Positions 53,280-62,630 of a DNA stretch of 64,000 nt are shown here, one piece after another. The DNA lies in NCBI RefSeq assembly GCF_008039615.1, contig NZ_VDUZ01000040.1, positions 23,223-87,222 of the forward strand, read 5' to 3'. A program made the position numbers and the translations under genes. The notes under the pieces are model-generated. The model made no database searches and was not told where the DNA came from. It was given only the letters and a program-made list of their open reading frames with translations. This stretch comes from Vineibacter terrae (GTDB lineage: Bacteria; Pseudomonadota; Alphaproteobacteria; Reyranellales; Reyranellaceae). Positions within the stretch are counted from its first letter, which is position 1, and the number at the start of each line of letters is the position of its first letter.

Positions 53280-54041
53280 ATGGATGTCAAGGGCCAGGCT
53301 GCCATCGTCACGGGCGGTGCTTCGGGATTGGGCGGCGCGACCGCCAGTGCGCTGGCGGCGGCCGGTGCCAAGGTTGCGATCTTTGACCTGCAAGAGGAAC
53401 TGGGCCAAAAGAAGGCAGCCGAGATCGGTGGCGTATTTGTGAAGTGCAATGTCGCCGACGCGGCCTCGGCCGAGGCCGCGGTGAAGACCGCGGTCGAGAA
53501 GCTGGGCGCGCCGCGGGTGGCGGTGAACTGCGCCGGCATCGGCCGTGCCGCCCGCACCATCTCCAAGAACGGGCCACATGCGCTGGAGATGTTCGCCCAG
53601 GTCATCAACGTGAACCTGATCGGCACCTTCAACCTCATCCGCCTGGCGTCGTGGGAGATGTCCAAGGCCGAGCCGCTGGCCGGCGGTGAACGCGGCGTCA
53701 TCGTCAACACCGCCTCGGTGGCGGCGTTCGACGGCCAGATCGGCCAGGCCGCCTACTCGGCGTCCAAGGGCGGCGTCGTCGGCATGACCCTGCCGATCGC
53801 GCGCGACCTCGCCTCGATCGGCGTGCGCGTCTGCACCATCGCGCCCGGCCTGTTCCTGACGCCGATGATGATGGGCCTGTCGGAGGAGGCGCAGAAGAGC
53901 CTCGGCGCGCAGGTGCCGTTCCCGTCGCGCCTGGGCGATCCGTCGGAGTATGCGGCGCTCGCCATGCACATCGTGCAGAACGCGATGCTCAACGGCGAGG
54001 TGATCCGGCTCGACGGCGCCATCCGCATGGCGCCGAAGTAG
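53280..54041 (+). CDS. SDR 3-hydroxyacyl-CoA dehydrogenase, type II-like
   Basis: A 253-residue short-chain dehydrogenase very like HSD10/type-2 3-hydroxyacyl-CoA dehydrogenase. NAD-binding TGGASGLGG at 11-19, NCAG near 83, and the catalytic Ser-146, Tyr-159 and Lys-163 (AAYSASKGG). [11 protein letters not shown] and [11 protein letters not shown] are subfamily marks. It would oxidise 3-hydroxyacyl-CoA in fatty or branched acid breakdown. AAGGGGAATACCC precedes ATG. Confidence 0.93.
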   Translation: MDVKGQAAIVTGGASGLGGATASALAAAGAKVAIFDLQEELGQKKAAEIGGVFVKCNVADAASAEAAVKTAVEKLGAPRVAVNCAGIGRAARTISKNGPHALEMFAQVINVNLIGTFNLIRLASWEMSKAEPLAGGERGVIVNTASVAAFDGQIGQAAYSASKGGVVGMTLPIARDLASIGVRVCTIAPGLFLTPMMMGLSEEAQKSLGAQVPFPSRLGDPSEYAALAMHIVQNAMLNGEVIRLDGAIRMAPK

Positions 54042-54046
54042 GACTT

Positions 54047-54173
54047 CCTCCCCACGCAGTGGGGAGGTGCCCCCGATAGGGGGCGGAGGGGACCCCACGT
54101 GGTCTCCGTTACAAAGATCTCGTCGGCTCCCCCTCCGCCCTTCGGGCACCTCCCCCAACTGCGTTGGGGGAGG
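54047..54173. repeat. Family B palindrome
   Basis: CTCCCCACGCAGTGGGGAGG, CCCCGATAGGGGG, GGGACCCCACGTGGTCTC and the mirrored half ending CCCAACTGCGTTGGGGGAGG. It lies between the SDR gene and the metK leader. After it, 54174-54389 holds the metK 5' region without a recognisable riboswitch. Confidence 0.9.
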
Positions 54174-54389
54174 GTCACCGGCTGGTCACCACCGCCGCCA
54201 CCGAACTTTATGTGAAGGCCCTTGATTTTCCGGCGGTTTGGCTCTTTCTAGGGTCGCCGCGCCGGGCCTCCGGTGCGGTCGCGGGGAGTTCGGGACCCCT
54301 TGCCGCCGCGTCACCACAGGCTAAGCGGTCGTACGGCGCTTCGCCGGCCGATCACCCCGGTCCAGAACGAGAAGAAGGAGTGACGCGCC

Positions 54390-55676
54390 GTGGCGCTCAA
54401 GGACTATCTCTTCACCTCCGAATCGGTTTCCGAAGGCCATCCGGACAAGGTCTGCGACCAGATCTCCGACGCCATCCTCGACGCCTTCATCACCAACGAC
54501 GTGAAGCTGGGCATCGAGGACAACAGCGCCGTCAACACGCGGCTGGGCTGCGAGACGCTGGCGACCACGAACAAGATCGTGATCGCCGGCGAATGCCGGG
54601 CCCAGGACCCGTACATGCGCAAGTACCGCGGCCAGGCCGTGATGAACCGCGAGCTGATCGCCCAGGTGGCGCGCGACGTGGTGCGCGACATCGGCTACGA
54701 GCAGGACGGCTTCAGCTATGACGGCGCCGACATCGAGGTGCTGCTGCACGGCCAGTCGCCCGACATCGCCATGGGGGTCGACGCCAGGGTGGGCGGCGAC
54801 AACCTCGGCGAGCAGGAGGGCGCCGGCGACCAGGGCCTGATGTTCGGCTTCGCCTGCACCGACAGCGAGGTCTACGAGCAGGGCTCGTACATGCCGGCCC
54901 CGATCTACTTCTCGCACAAGATCCTGAAGGTGCTCTCCGAGAAGCGCCGTTCGGGCGAGCTGCCCGACCTGCTGCCCGACGCCAAGAGCCAGGTCACGGT
55001 GCGTTTCGTCGACGGCAAGGCCGTGGGCGCCACCAAGGTGGTCGTCTCTACGCAGCACCGCGAGAAGGACAAGGGCGGCACGACGTACACGTCCGGCATG
55101 GTCAAGGAGATGATCCGCAAGGCGGTCGCCTCGGCGCTGCCGGACGGCTGGATGCCCGGGACGGACACGGACTTCCTGGTCAACCCGACCGGCAACTTCG
55201 TGGTCGGCGGCCCCGACGGCGATTGCGGGCTCACCGGCCGCAAGATCATCGTCGACACCTACGGCGGCTACGCGCCGCATGGCGGCGGCGCCTTCTCGGG
55301 CAAGGACCCGACCAAGGTCGACCGCTCGGCCGCCTACGCCGCGCGCTATCTCGCCAAGAACGTCGTGGCGGCGGGCCTCGCGGATCAGTGTGTGATCCAG
55401 GTCGCCTATGCCATCGGCGTCGCCGATCCGATGTCGCTCTATGTCGACACGCGCGGCACCGGCAAGGTCGACGAACGCCAGCTGGAGAAGGTGCTGGCTG
55501 AAATCTTCCCGCTGCGGCCGACCGCGATCCGCCGCGGCCTGCAGCTCAACAAGCCGATCTACCGCCGTACTGCCGCCTACGGCCATTTCGGCCGCAAGCC
55601 CGAGACGGACGGCGGCTTCTCCTGGGAGCGCACCGACCTGGTGCCCGAGTTGAAGCGCGCCTTCGGCGGCAAGTAA
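54390..55676 (+). CDS. metK: S-adenosylmethionine synthetase
   Basis: A 428-residue enzyme making SAM from methionine and ATP. Family motifs: [20 protein letters not shown] near the start, [24 protein letters not shown], and the P-loop-like [22 protein letters not shown] (in parts). It starts with GTG at 54390; AAGGAG lies nine bases upstream. It is longer than the usual 385-400 residues because of insertions rather than an extended start. A strong stem-loop follows at 55706. Confidence 0.96.
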   Translation: MALKDYLFTSESVSEGHPDKVCDQISDAILDAFITNDVKLGIEDNSAVNTRLGCETLATTNKIVIAGECRAQDPYMRKYRGQAVMNRELIAQVARDVVRDIGYEQDGFSYDGADIEVLLHGQSPDIAMGVDARVGGDNLGEQEGAGDQGLMFGFACTDSEVYEQGSYMPAPIYFSHKILKVLSEKRRSGELPDLLPDAKSQVTVRFVDGKAVGATKVVVSTQHREKDKGGTTYTSGMVKEMIRKAVASALPDGWMPGTDTDFLVNPTGNFVVGGPDGDCGLTGRKIIVDTYGGYAPHGGGAFSGKDPTKVDRSAAYAARYLAKNVVAAGLADQCVIQVAYAIGVADPMSLYVDTRGTGKVDERQLEKVLAEIFPLRPTAIRRGLQLNKPIYRRTAAYGHFGRKPETDGGFSWERTDLVPELKRAFGGK

Positions 55677-55705
55677 GCCGCCGCTCTCCCGGTGGGAATA
55701 TGGAA

Positions 55706-55735
55706 GCAGCCGGGCGGTGCCCGGCTGCTTTGCGT
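55706..55735 (+). terminator. Probable metK terminator
   Basis: A perfect 10-bp stem GCAGCCGGGC/GCCCGGCTGC with a three-base loop at 55706-55728, followed by TTTGCGTT. The T-tract is weak but the position, 30 bases after the metK stop, is right. Confidence 0.65.
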
Positions 55736-55894
55736 TCGGGCCTGCCGGGAGCGTGCCGCTGAAGCGGCTCGCACTGGCGGGCGGAACCCGCCGGCGCAGG
55801 TCACGTTTGTCGGAAAACAGCCGCCGCATTGCCCCAAAACCGACAAGAGCAGCCGCAATAACATCGCCGCCAACCAGAACGACCTCCCGGGACA

Positions 55895-56296
55895 ATGAGC
55901 ACGACCCCCTCCCTCAAGGCCTTTATCATCACCGCCGGCACGCTCGCGCTCGCCGGCTGCGGCGGCTCGCTCGGTGATATCCTGCCCGGCCAGGGCTCGC
56001 GCCGCGGCGCGCCGCCACCACCGCCATCGTCGTCCAGCCTCACGCCGGCCGATCCGCCGGTGACCGAGGCCCGCATCTGCGACCTCGCCAAGCAGGCCGT
56101 GCGCGAGGCGATGAACGTGCCCCAGCTGCGCGGCGAGACCTGCTCGGCCACGCACACGCGCCCCGGCGAGTGGCAGGCCAAGGTGAACTTCATGTCCGGC
56201 AGCGAGCAGCAGACCTACCGGGTCGCCCTGCAACCGCACCGCCAGCGCCAGGAGTGGGGCGTCCTCGACCTCACGCCGGAGACCACCAGCAGCTGA
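55895..56296 (+). CDS. Small lipoprotein, unknown function
   Basis: 133 residues with a lipoprotein signal (FIITAGTLALAGC, Cys-22), a Pro/Ser-rich linker (residues 40-55) and a compact C-terminal domain (ARICDLAKQAVREAMNVPQL, then an even strand pattern). Two Cys (after the lipid Cys) could form a disulfide. No family is assigned. It is separated from metK by a terminator. Confidence 0.7.
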   Translation: MSTTPSLKAFIITAGTLALAGCGGSLGDILPGQGSRRGAPPPPPSSSSLTPADPPVTEARICDLAKQAVREAMNVPQLRGETCSATHTRPGEWQAKVNFMSGSEQQTYRVALQPHRQRQEWGVLDLTPETTSS

Positions 56297-56359
56297 CGGC
56301 GCCGGCGCATGGCGCGGCGTGCCTTGCCAAAATTTGACGGGGCTCTTACGGTTTCTGTC

Positions 56360-56599
56360 ATGAGCACGATGAACATATCCTTGCCGGACGCGCTCAAGGC
56401 CTTCGTCGATGAGCAGGTTGCTGCTCGCGGCTATGGCACCAGCGGCGAGTATGTGCGCGAGCTGATCCGCAAGGACCAGGATCGTCAGAGGCTGCGAGGC
56501 CTGCTGCTCGAAGGCGCAGCATCTGCTCCCACGTCGCCGACAGGCGAGACCTTCTTTGAAGATCTACGCAAGCGGGTACGCCGGCGCGACCCCACGTGA
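56360..56599 (+). CDS. ParD-family antitoxin
   Basis: A 79-residue ribbon-helix-helix protein of the ParD/CC2985 type: MNISLPDALKAFVDEQVAARG, then TSGEYVRELIRKDQDRQRLR, with a C-terminal tail that would wrap the toxin. It starts at ATG 56360 and overlaps the toxin start by four bases (GTGA). RHH antitoxins normally autorepress their operon. Confidence 0.9.
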   Translation: MSTMNISLPDALKAFVDEQVAARGYGTSGEYVRELIRKDQDRQRLRGLLLEGAASAPTSPTGETFFEDLRKRVRRRDPT

Positions 56600-56925
56600 G
56601 CATGAAGCCGATCATCCCGCGTGAAAGAGCCAGGCGGGATATCGATGATGCTGTTGACTACTTCTTGAGGGAAGCCGGCGAGGAAGCAGCGCTCGGCTTC
56701 ATCGCCGCCCTCGAGCAAGCGTGGTGGCACATTGCGCGCCATCCAGCGAGCGGATCGCCCCGGTATGCCCACGAATTGGATATGCCGGGTCTCAGGTCCT
56801 GGAGGCTGAAACGCTATCCATACCTGGTGTTCTTCATAGAGCGCGCCGACCATGTTGACGTATGGCGTGTCCTGCACGTCAAACGTGACGTTCCGGCGTG
56901 GATGCGTGAAGCACAGGACATCTGA
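56596..56925 (+). CDS. ParE/RelE-family toxin
   Basis: A 109-residue ParE-like toxin (PIIPRERARRDIDDAVDYFL, PRYAHELDMPGLRSWRLKRYP, VFFIERADHVDVWRVLHVKRD). It starts with GTG inside the antitoxin stop region, giving translational coupling. ParE toxins target DNA gyrase, whereas close RelE relatives cut mRNA; the sequence alone does not tell which. The unit may be a stabilising or phage-defence module. Confidence 0.9.
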   Translation: MSMKPIIPRERARRDIDDAVDYFLREAGEEAALGFIAALEQAWWHIARHPASGSPRYAHELDMPGLRSWRLKRYPYLVFFIERADHVDVWRVLHVKRDVPAWMREAQDI

Positions 56926-56943
56926 GCGCGCTCCTCGGCGTCC

Positions 56944-57267
56944 CTACTCGCAGACGAAGCTGTAGTTGTCGTCGCCGAGCGGACCGGTGATGCGGCCGCT
57001 CTTGCCGTATTTGCGGCAGTGCTTCAGGGCCGCTTCCTGGGCATCCATGGCATCGCTGCTCTTGAGGACGCCGCCGGTGGCGCCGGCCTGGACGCTGGGG
57101 CCGCCGCACGCCGCCAGCGACAGCAGCAGGCCGGCGGCGGCGAGGCCGCAGGCCCAGCGGCGCAGGCCTGTCGCCGCCGGCGCCCCTGCCAGCGCGCCAC
57201 CTGCGGCCCTGGCAGGGCCCGGGTTTTTCGGCGCGTGTTGCATGGCGTCATTGGCGAGATGCGGCAT
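56944..57267 (-). CDS. Small putative lipoprotein
   Basis: 107 residues. A hydrophobic helix (CGLAAAGLLLSLAACGG) ends in a lipobox with Cys-54, and the 50-residue mature part contains LKHCRKYGKSGRITGPLGDD and ends FVCE (two Cys, probable disulfide). The 36 residues before the helix are unusually long for a signal peptide; a start at a later Met or Val is possible, but GGAGG lies correctly before ATG 57267. It is convergent with the ParE gene. Confidence 0.6.
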   Translation of the reverse strand: MPHLANDAMQHAPKNPGPARAAGGALAGAPAATGLRRWACGLAAAGLLLSLAACGGPSVQAGATGGVLKSSDAMDAQEAALKHCRKYGKSGRITGPLGDDNYSFVCE

Positions 57268-57496
57268 CCTGGCCTCCTGTCGTGTGATCCAATCCTCGCG
57301 ATACAACGCACGACCGCGCCGATGGCTGCAGTGACAATCCTGGGGCCGCCGCGCGGTGGACGTGGACCTTCGAGGGCGAATTTGTCGTGGATCGACGCAG
57401 GCCGCGGAAAGCTCGACCTGCTGCAATCGGCTTGAACTGCCTTCCGCCGCTGACTACGTTAGACAAAATCCATTTTTGTTGAACATGGGGTCTACC

Positions 57497-57829
57497 ATGA
57501 CGAAGGTTGCGGGCGGGAAGCCTGGACGAACGACAAAGCACGGCGGAGCCGCAGCTGGGGGCGTGATCGGGCGGGACAGCCGGACTGGCCGCTTTGAAGC
57601 CGTCATGCGGGCTGCCGAGCGATCCGGCTTGCTGAAGGACAAGAGCAGCCGCATCGCCGGCAGGGTGAGTCCGGCGCTCGTCAGGCAGGCCAAGAAGCAC
57701 ACCGGCATCACGACCGATACCGACCTGATTGAGTTCGCTCTCGCGAACATCGCGCTGGAAGACAATTTTGCCGAGACGTTCAGGGCCGCGCGAGGCAGGG
57801 TCGACGCCGGATTGAAGCTCGGCTTCTGA
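57497..57829 (+). CDS. Antitoxin-like protein upstream of PIN toxin
   Basis: 110 residues. A basic Gly-rich N-terminus is followed by FEAVMRAAERSGLLKDKSSR and IAGRVSPALVRQAKKHTGIT with TDTDLIEFALANIAL, a strand plus two-helix pattern compatible with ribbon-helix-helix or a similar DNA-binding antitoxin. It ends one base before the PIN-domain gene, the usual order of VapBC-type pairs. The upstream 57430-57490 is AT-rich and probably holds the promoter. Confidence 0.7.
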   Translation: MTKVAGGKPGRTTKHGGAAAGGVIGRDSRTGRFEAVMRAAERSGLLKDKSSRIAGRVSPALVRQAKKHTGITTDTDLIEFALANIALEDNFAETFRAARGRVDAGLKLGF

Positions 57830-57830
57830 A

Positions 57831-58397
57831 GTGGCCGGCTTCGACGTCGACGCAGCGATCCGCTGGGCGCGGTTTGATCCCAGGAAGACCTTGGCCCGCC
57901 GGGCGGATGCTGAGCTTCCATTCGTCGACGAAGAGCGCATTGGCGGGCAGGGGCTGCTGCTCGATACGTGCGTCTATATCGATCAGCTGTCGGACCGGTC
58001 GCCGAGCATCCTCGACCAGCTCGTTGCGACGCGGCAAACCAATCACTCGACGGTCGCGATCCAGGAGCTGATGCACACCGTAGGCGTTCTGGACCCACGC
58101 GATGTCCGCACGCCGGCGGCTGCTGCAGCGATACGCGACCTTGTCCGCTCCATGCCGCCCCATCGCGTGCTCGCGCCCGACACCGACGTCCTGGGACGCG
58201 CCGCGCTGCTCTCAGGCATGCTTTGTCGCCTCCAGGGCCACGGCGCCGACCGGAGGCTTCGCGCCCTTCATGATTGTGTCCTCTTTCTGCAGGCGCAGAA
58301 GCTCGGGCTCACGATCCTGACCGCCAACATCGGCGACTTCGATATCCTCCAGCAGCTGCTCCCGACGGGGCGCGTGCTCTTCTACCGGCGGAAATAG
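57831..58397 (+). CDS. PIN-domain toxin (VapC-like)
   Basis: 188 residues starting with GTG. A 40-residue N-terminal extension precedes the PIN domain: LLLDTCVYID (Asp-45), VAIQELMHT (Glu-79), HDCVLFLQAQKLGL (Asp) and LTANIGDFDIL (Asp). These four acidic positions form the metal site of RNA-cleaving PIN toxins. The extension is not typical of short VapC proteins. It is coupled to the preceding antitoxin-like gene. Confidence 0.78.
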   Translation: MAGFDVDAAIRWARFDPRKTLARRADAELPFVDEERIGGQGLLLDTCVYIDQLSDRSPSILDQLVATRQTNHSTVAIQELMHTVGVLDPRDVRTPAAAAAIRDLVRSMPPHRVLAPDTDVLGRAALLSGMLCRLQGHGADRRLRALHDCVLFLQAQKLGLTILTANIGDFDILQQLLPTGRVLFYRRK

Positions 58398-58487
58398 GCA
58401 CCGCCTCGCGAGCATATGCGCGCGGCGTCGTCCGTGCGAAAGCCGGAGGCCTACCGTCTCTGTGCCCCGTATCACACGGCGGATAGT

Positions 58488-60062
58488 CTACTCTTCCTCG
58501 AGCCCCGCCTTGCGCAGGCCCTGGAGGAAGCGCGCCATCAGTTCGGGGGTCTGGTAGGGGACGTTGGCGCGCACCCAGCCGATGGTCAGGAACGGCTGCT
58601 CGCGCCGGATCGCGGCCAGGAAGGCGCGCGCCTCGTCGATCCGCCCGGCCTGGGCGAGGCTGGCGCAGCGCAGCCGCTGCGCGCCCTGGAAGCCCGGGCG
58701 CAGGCGCAGGGCTTCCGTGGTGTAGCGGACGGCGTCGGCGAAGCGTCCGGCCGTGTAGTGCGCCACCGCGATGGCGCCGAGGAACAGCGCCATCTCCGGG
58801 TCCAGCGGGCTGAGCCTGATCGCCTCCTCGCCATGATCGATCGCGGCGCGATCCTGCCCGGCAAAGGCGAAGCCGCGGCTCAGGTGCGAATGCGCCGCCG
58901 CGGCGTTGGGGTTGAGGCCGACGGCGCGGCGGAACGCGGCGATCGATTCCTCGGTGCGGCGTTCCATCATGGCGCAGTAGCCGAGCGCGATGTGGCCCCA
59001 CGGGTCGCGATCGTCGAGCTCGATCGCCCGCGTCGCATGAAGGCGGCCGGGCGGCAGCCCGGCGTCGCGATCGATCCAGCCCATATGGGCCGCGAACACC
59101 AGGCAGAACCCCAGCAGGCTTCGCGCCGGCGCATAGTCGGGCCAGGCCTGGACCGCCCGCTCCAGCGGCGTCACGGCGGCGGCGTGGTCGGCCCGTGTCA
59201 GCCGCCAGAAATGCGTCTGCGCCTGCGCCACGAGATCCCAGGCGCCGAGATCGCCGGGCGAGCGCGCCAGGGCGCGCACGCCTTCGGCGGCCAGCATGCG
59301 CGGCTCGATCGCCGCGGCGACGCTGCGGGTGATCTCGTCCTGCACGGCGAAGATATCGCCCAGCTGCCGATCGTAGCGTTCCGCCCAATGGTGGGCGCCG
59401 CTTGCCGCATCGATGAGCTGCGCGCTGATGCGCAGCCGCTCGCCGGCACGGCGCACGCTGCCCTCCAGGACGTAGCGCACGCCGAGCGCGCGCGCGACCT
59501 GCGTCACGTCGACGGCGCGGTGCTTGTAGACGAAGGTCGAGTTGCGGGCGATGACGAACAGCCAGCGGATGCGCGACAGCCCGGTGATCAGGTCCTCCGA
59601 GATGCCGTCCGCGAAGTACTCCTGGTCCGGATCGCCGCTCATGTTGGCGAAGGGCAGCACCGCGATCGACGGCCGGTCCGGCAGCGGCAGCGCGGCGGCC
59701 GCGGCGACCTCGGCCGCCGCCTCGGAGGAGGCTGCGTCCGCGGGCGGCCCGTGCGCCTCGCGCACCGCGCCGACGAAACGCAGCCCCTTGCGCGGCAGCG
59801 TCCTGATCAGGCGCTGCGCCTCGCCGCTGTCGCCGATCGCCGTGCGGGCGGCGTTGATCCGGTTGAACAGGGCGGAGTCCGAGACGATGCGCCCGTGCCA
59901 GACCGCGGCCAGCAGGTCGTCCTTGCTGACCACGCGCTCGCGATGACGGATCAGGTGGACCAGCAGGTCGAAGACCTGCGGCTCGACCGCGACCAGCGCG
60001 GTTCCCCGCCGCAGCTCGCGGCGGTCGGTATCGAGCGCGCAGTCCTCGAACAGATAGCGCAA
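58488..60062 (-). CDS. CadC-type winged-helix regulator with TPR repeats
   Basis: A 524-residue regulator. An OmpR/CadC-type winged helix is at 1-100 (VFDLLVHLIRHRERVVSKDD, then RTLPRKGLRFVG). A TolB-like domain follows at about 115-235 (IAVLPFANMSGDPDQEYFAD, YVLEGSVRRAGERLRISAQL) and TPR-like repeats at about 290-480. There is no membrane helix. The start is TTG at 60062 with GAGGGG before it. It is divergent from a cupin gene that may be its target. Confidence 0.88.
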   Translation of the reverse strand: MRYLFEDCALDTDRRELRRGTALVAVEPQVFDLLVHLIRHRERVVSKDDLLAAVWHGRIVSDSALFNRINAARTAIGDSGEAQRLIRTLPRKGLRFVGAVREAHGPPADAASSEAAAEVAAAAALPLPDRPSIAVLPFANMSGDPDQEYFADGISEDLITGLSRIRWLFVIARNSTFVYKHRAVDVTQVARALGVRYVLEGSVRRAGERLRISAQLIDAASGAHHWAERYDRQLGDIFAVQDEITRSVAAAIEPRMLAAEGVRALARSPGDLGAWDLVAQAQTHFWRLTRADHAAAVTPLERAVQAWPDYAPARSLLGFCLVFAAHMGWIDRDAGLPPGRLHATRAIELDDRDPWGHIALGYCAMMERRTEESIAAFRRAVGLNPNAAAAHSHLSRGFAFAGQDRAAIDHGEEAIRLSPLDPEMALFLGAIAVAHYTAGRFADAVRYTTEALRLRPGFQGAQRLRCASLAQAGRIDEARAFLAAIRREQPFLTIGWVRANVPYQTPELMARFLQGLRKAGLEEE

Positions 60063-60207
60063 GGCCCCCTCGCGGCGGAACGGTCGTGCCCAGGACCCGG
60101 AGAATAAAGGGAGGAAACCTTAAGCACAGGATGAGGTCGTCCGAAAGCCAGGTGCCGCCATCACAGGCATATGTCGGGGTCCATATAGGGAGACGAGGGA
60201 GACGACG

Positions 60208-60825
60208 ATGCGACGACTTCCGGCCTGCACCCGTCCTCTGTTCGCGCTGGCGCTCTGGCTTTGCGTGTCGGGCGCGTGGCTGTCGCCCCCGGCCGCGGCG
60301 CAGCAGCAGCTCAGCATCAAGCCGGTGGCCGAGAAGAAGATCAAGGAATTGCCCGCCGGACCCCTGTACTGGCGGATCGAGACCTTCCCGACCCTGGCGC
60401 AGGCCCGGGCGGCCGCCGGGCCGGCGGCGCTGGCCGCCGAGGTCTCCGGCAAGGCCTGGCTGTTCACGCTCGGGCCGAAGGGCGGCGCGACCGCCGGCGC
60501 GACCCGGGTCGCGGAGATCGGGCCCGTGCCGCCGCTCACGGCGCCGGAATATCTGCTGCGCATCAACCATGCCACCGGCGCGCCGGGCGCGAAGACGGCC
60601 GTGCATTCCCATCCCGGTTCCGAGGCCTTCTATGTGCTGCGCGGCCGGCTGGGGCAGAAGACGCCGCACGGCATCAGCCATGCCGACGCCGGCCAGGCCA
60701 TGAACGGGCACGGCGCCGACGTGCCGATGGAGGTCTTCAGCAGCGGCACGGTCGACCTCGATCAGCTGGTCATGTTCGTCGTGGACGCGAGCCGCCCCTT
60801 CTCGTCACCCGCCCAGCTGCATTGA
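60208..60825 (+). CDS. Exported cupin-domain protein
   Basis: 205 residues with a signal peptide (LFALALWLCVSGAWLSPPAAA) and a cupin barrel (KTAVHSHPGSEAFYVLRGRL then GADVPMEVFSSG). The His pair and Glu of HSHPGSEAF are the usual metal ligands; the second cupin motif is weak. The function is unknown (sensor, isomerase or dioxygenase folds are possible). GGGAGACGACG precedes ATG. It is controlled, probably, by the divergent CadC-type regulator. Confidence 0.82.
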   Translation: MRRLPACTRPLFALALWLCVSGAWLSPPAAAQQQLSIKPVAEKKIKELPAGPLYWRIETFPTLAQARAAAGPAALAAEVSGKAWLFTLGPKGGATAGATRVAEIGPVPPLTAPEYLLRINHATGAPGAKTAVHSHPGSEAFYVLRGRLGQKTPHGISHADAGQAMNGHGADVPMEVFSSGTVDLDQLVMFVVDASRPFSSPAQLH

Positions 60826-60841
60826 GCGGGGCGGTCCGGCG

Positions 60842-61801
60842 TCAGGCGGCGGCGCGGCGGAAGGCGGCCAGCGCGCCGCCGTGCAGCAGCTCGCTGGGCA
60901 GGGGATGGCCGACGATCGCCTCGGCCATGCGCCCGACCTCGATCAGCTTCTCGAGGTCGACGCCGGTTGCGACGCCCATCTCCTCGCACAGCATCACCAG
61001 CTCCTCGGTGCAGATGTTGCCGGCCGCGCCCTTCTGGCCGGCGAACGGGCAGCCGCCCAGCCCGCCCACGGTCGAGTCGTAGCTGCGCACGCCCATGCGC
61101 AGGCCCGCCATGGCGTTGGCCACGGCCATCCCGCGCGTGTCGTGCAGGTGCAGGCTGATCTCCTTGTCCGGCCAGGCGCTGCGCACCTCGCCGATCACGC
61201 GTTCGATGCGCGGCGGCGTCGCCCAGCCCATGGAGTCGGCCAGCGACAGCCGGCTGATCTCGATGTCGAATTCGGCCGCGACCCCGAGCCCGTCGCGCAG
61301 CGTGCGCACGACCTCTGCCGGCGCGATATCGCCCTGGAAGTTGCAGCCGAAGGCCGCCATGACGCCGATGCGCTTCACGGGCACGCCCTTGGCCAGATGC
61401 AGCGCCGTCTGCTTGCGCATCGCCTCGAGGTTCTCGGCGTGGCTGCGGTGCAGGTTCTTGCGGTTGAAGGCCTCCGAGGCCGACAGCGAGATCGTGCCCG
61501 AAAGCGACAGCTTGTCCCGGAACGCCAGCGCCCGCTCCAGCCCCTTGTCGTTGAACCACAGCGCCGAGTAGGCGATGCCCGGCGTGGCGCGGAACGCCGC
61601 CACCACGTCCTCGGCATCGGCCCAGCCGGGCACCAGCCGCTGGTTGACGAACGAGCAGGCCTGGATCGACTTCAGCCCGGTCTCCGACAGCGCCTCGATG
61701 AGGCGCACCTTGTCGACCGAGCTGATCGGCCCGGGCTCGATCTGGAAGCCCTCGCGCGGGCCTTCCTCGTGGATGTGGATGGAGGCGGGCAGGTCGGACA
61801 T
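60842..61801 (-). CDS. Hydroxymethylglutaryl-CoA lyase
   Basis: A 319-residue TIM-barrel lyase splitting HMG-CoA into acetyl-CoA and acetoacetate, the last step of leucine catabolism. Motifs: EEGPREGFQIEPGPIS, KSIQACSFVNQRLVPGWAD, EISLHLHDTRGMAVANA (metal His pair) and GGLGGCPFAGQKGAAGNICT carrying the catalytic Cys in a loop near residue 240. Related lyases use other 3-hydroxy-3-methyl acids, so the substrate is not certain. ATG 61801 gives a normal length. Confidence 0.92.
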   Translation of the reverse strand: MSDLPASIHIHEEGPREGFQIEPGPISSVDKVRLIEALSETGLKSIQACSFVNQRLVPGWADAEDVVAAFRATPGIAYSALWFNDKGLERALAFRDKLSLSGTISLSASEAFNRKNLHRSHAENLEAMRKQTALHLAKGVPVKRIGVMAAFGCNFQGDIAPAEVVRTLRDGLGVAAEFDIEISRLSLADSMGWATPPRIERVIGEVRSAWPDKEISLHLHDTRGMAVANAMAGLRMGVRSYDSTVGGLGGCPFAGQKGAAGNICTEELVMLCEEMGVATGVDLEKLIEVGRMAEAIVGHPLPSELLHGGALAAFRRAAA

Positions 61802-61861
61802 GGGTGGATGCTCCGGGCAATCTGGTGGGAGACTATCGCGCCTCAAGGGAGTTCGGAGAAG

Positions 61862-61918
61862 CACCTTCTCCCGCAAGCGGGAGAAGGTGGCCGTCGCTCA
61901 GCGACGGCCGGATGAGGG
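61862..61918. repeat. Short palindrome cluster
   Basis: CTTCTCCCGCAAGCGGGAGAAGG followed by GGCCGTCGCTCAGCGACGGCC, two perfect hairpins in tandem. It resembles families A/B in style, but only half of a larger structure is present. Confidence 0.7.
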
Positions 61919-62041
61919 TTTCACGCACGGCGCCAGTGTGTTCGTCGTCCACGGCCGAATTCTGGTCCGCCCGACAACGAACTGGGCCAGTGCGAATTCT
62001 TTCCTGGCTGACTATATTGGACATGGACGCGGAGAATGGCG

Positions 62042-62545
62042 ATGTCACGGAAAGCCCAACACGTAATTCCCAGCGGAGGCAAGTGGAGCGTCAGAAGCGC
62101 GGGAGCCAGCCACGCGAGCGGGACGTTCGAGACCAAAAGGGAGGCGAGTGACAACGCCCGGGAAAAAGCGCGGCGCGAGGGTGGCGAACTCTATATCCAC
62201 GGCCGTGATGGAAGAATCCGGGAGCACAGCTCTTTTGGACGCGACCCTCATCAAATGGACACCCAAACGATCACCCAAATCGCACAGGGACTCGTCCGCG
62301 CGCAGTTCGGCGAGTCCAGCCTGGAGCGGGTCATCACCGAACCTGCAATCGACAGCCAAGGCAAGGACGCGCTTCGCATCATTCTGGTCCTGAAGCCGGG
62401 GGCGGTTCGAAAGCTCACTGGAAAGCGGGTGATCGGCGTGCTCGTCGGCATGCAGCAGAAGTTTGAGGCCGAAGGTGATGAGCGCTTCCCGATCGTCGAG
62501 TATGCGACGGAGCAGGAGCTCATGGCCGGGAACGACGAGGAATAG
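62042..62545 (+). CDS. DUF2188 domain protein with C-terminal extension
   Basis: 167 residues. Residues 5-70 match DUF2188 (GGKWSVRSAGASHASGTFET, REASDNAREKARREGGELYI, then HGRDGRIREHSSFGRDPH). The C-terminal 95 residues are a separate alpha/beta region (ITQIAQGLVRAQFGESSLER, LRIILVLKPGAVRKL, GDERFPIVEYATEQEL) that I do not recognise. ATG 62042 has GGAG at a suitable distance. Its fused second domain and position next to an IS66 remnant suggest an acquired gene. Confidence 0.7.
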   Translation: MSRKAQHVIPSGGKWSVRSAGASHASGTFETKREASDNAREKARREGGELYIHGRDGRIREHSSFGRDPHQMDTQTITQIAQGLVRAQFGESSLERVITEPAIDSQGKDALRIILVLKPGAVRKLTGKRVIGVLVGMQQKFEAEGDERFPIVEYATEQELMAGNDEE

Positions 62546-62630
62546 GCCGGCAACGACAAAACAAGGTTGACCTGAATCTTGGCCATCCTGAATCCTGATC
62601 ATCTCTTCGAGCAAGCGGACAAGCTCACGG

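Noticed and set aside
52930..53442. 170-codon plus-strand ORF across the tRNA region
   Set aside because: It runs antisense through tRNA-Gly and overlaps the SDR gene in another frame; no Shine-Dalgarno and no family resemblance.
54174..54389. Possible SAM-sensing riboswitch before metK
   Set aside because: The leader is GC-rich and contains CAGGCTAAGCGG, faintly like SAM-II, but the conserved pseudoknot blocks of SAM-II, SAM-V or SAM/SAH motifs are not present in order.
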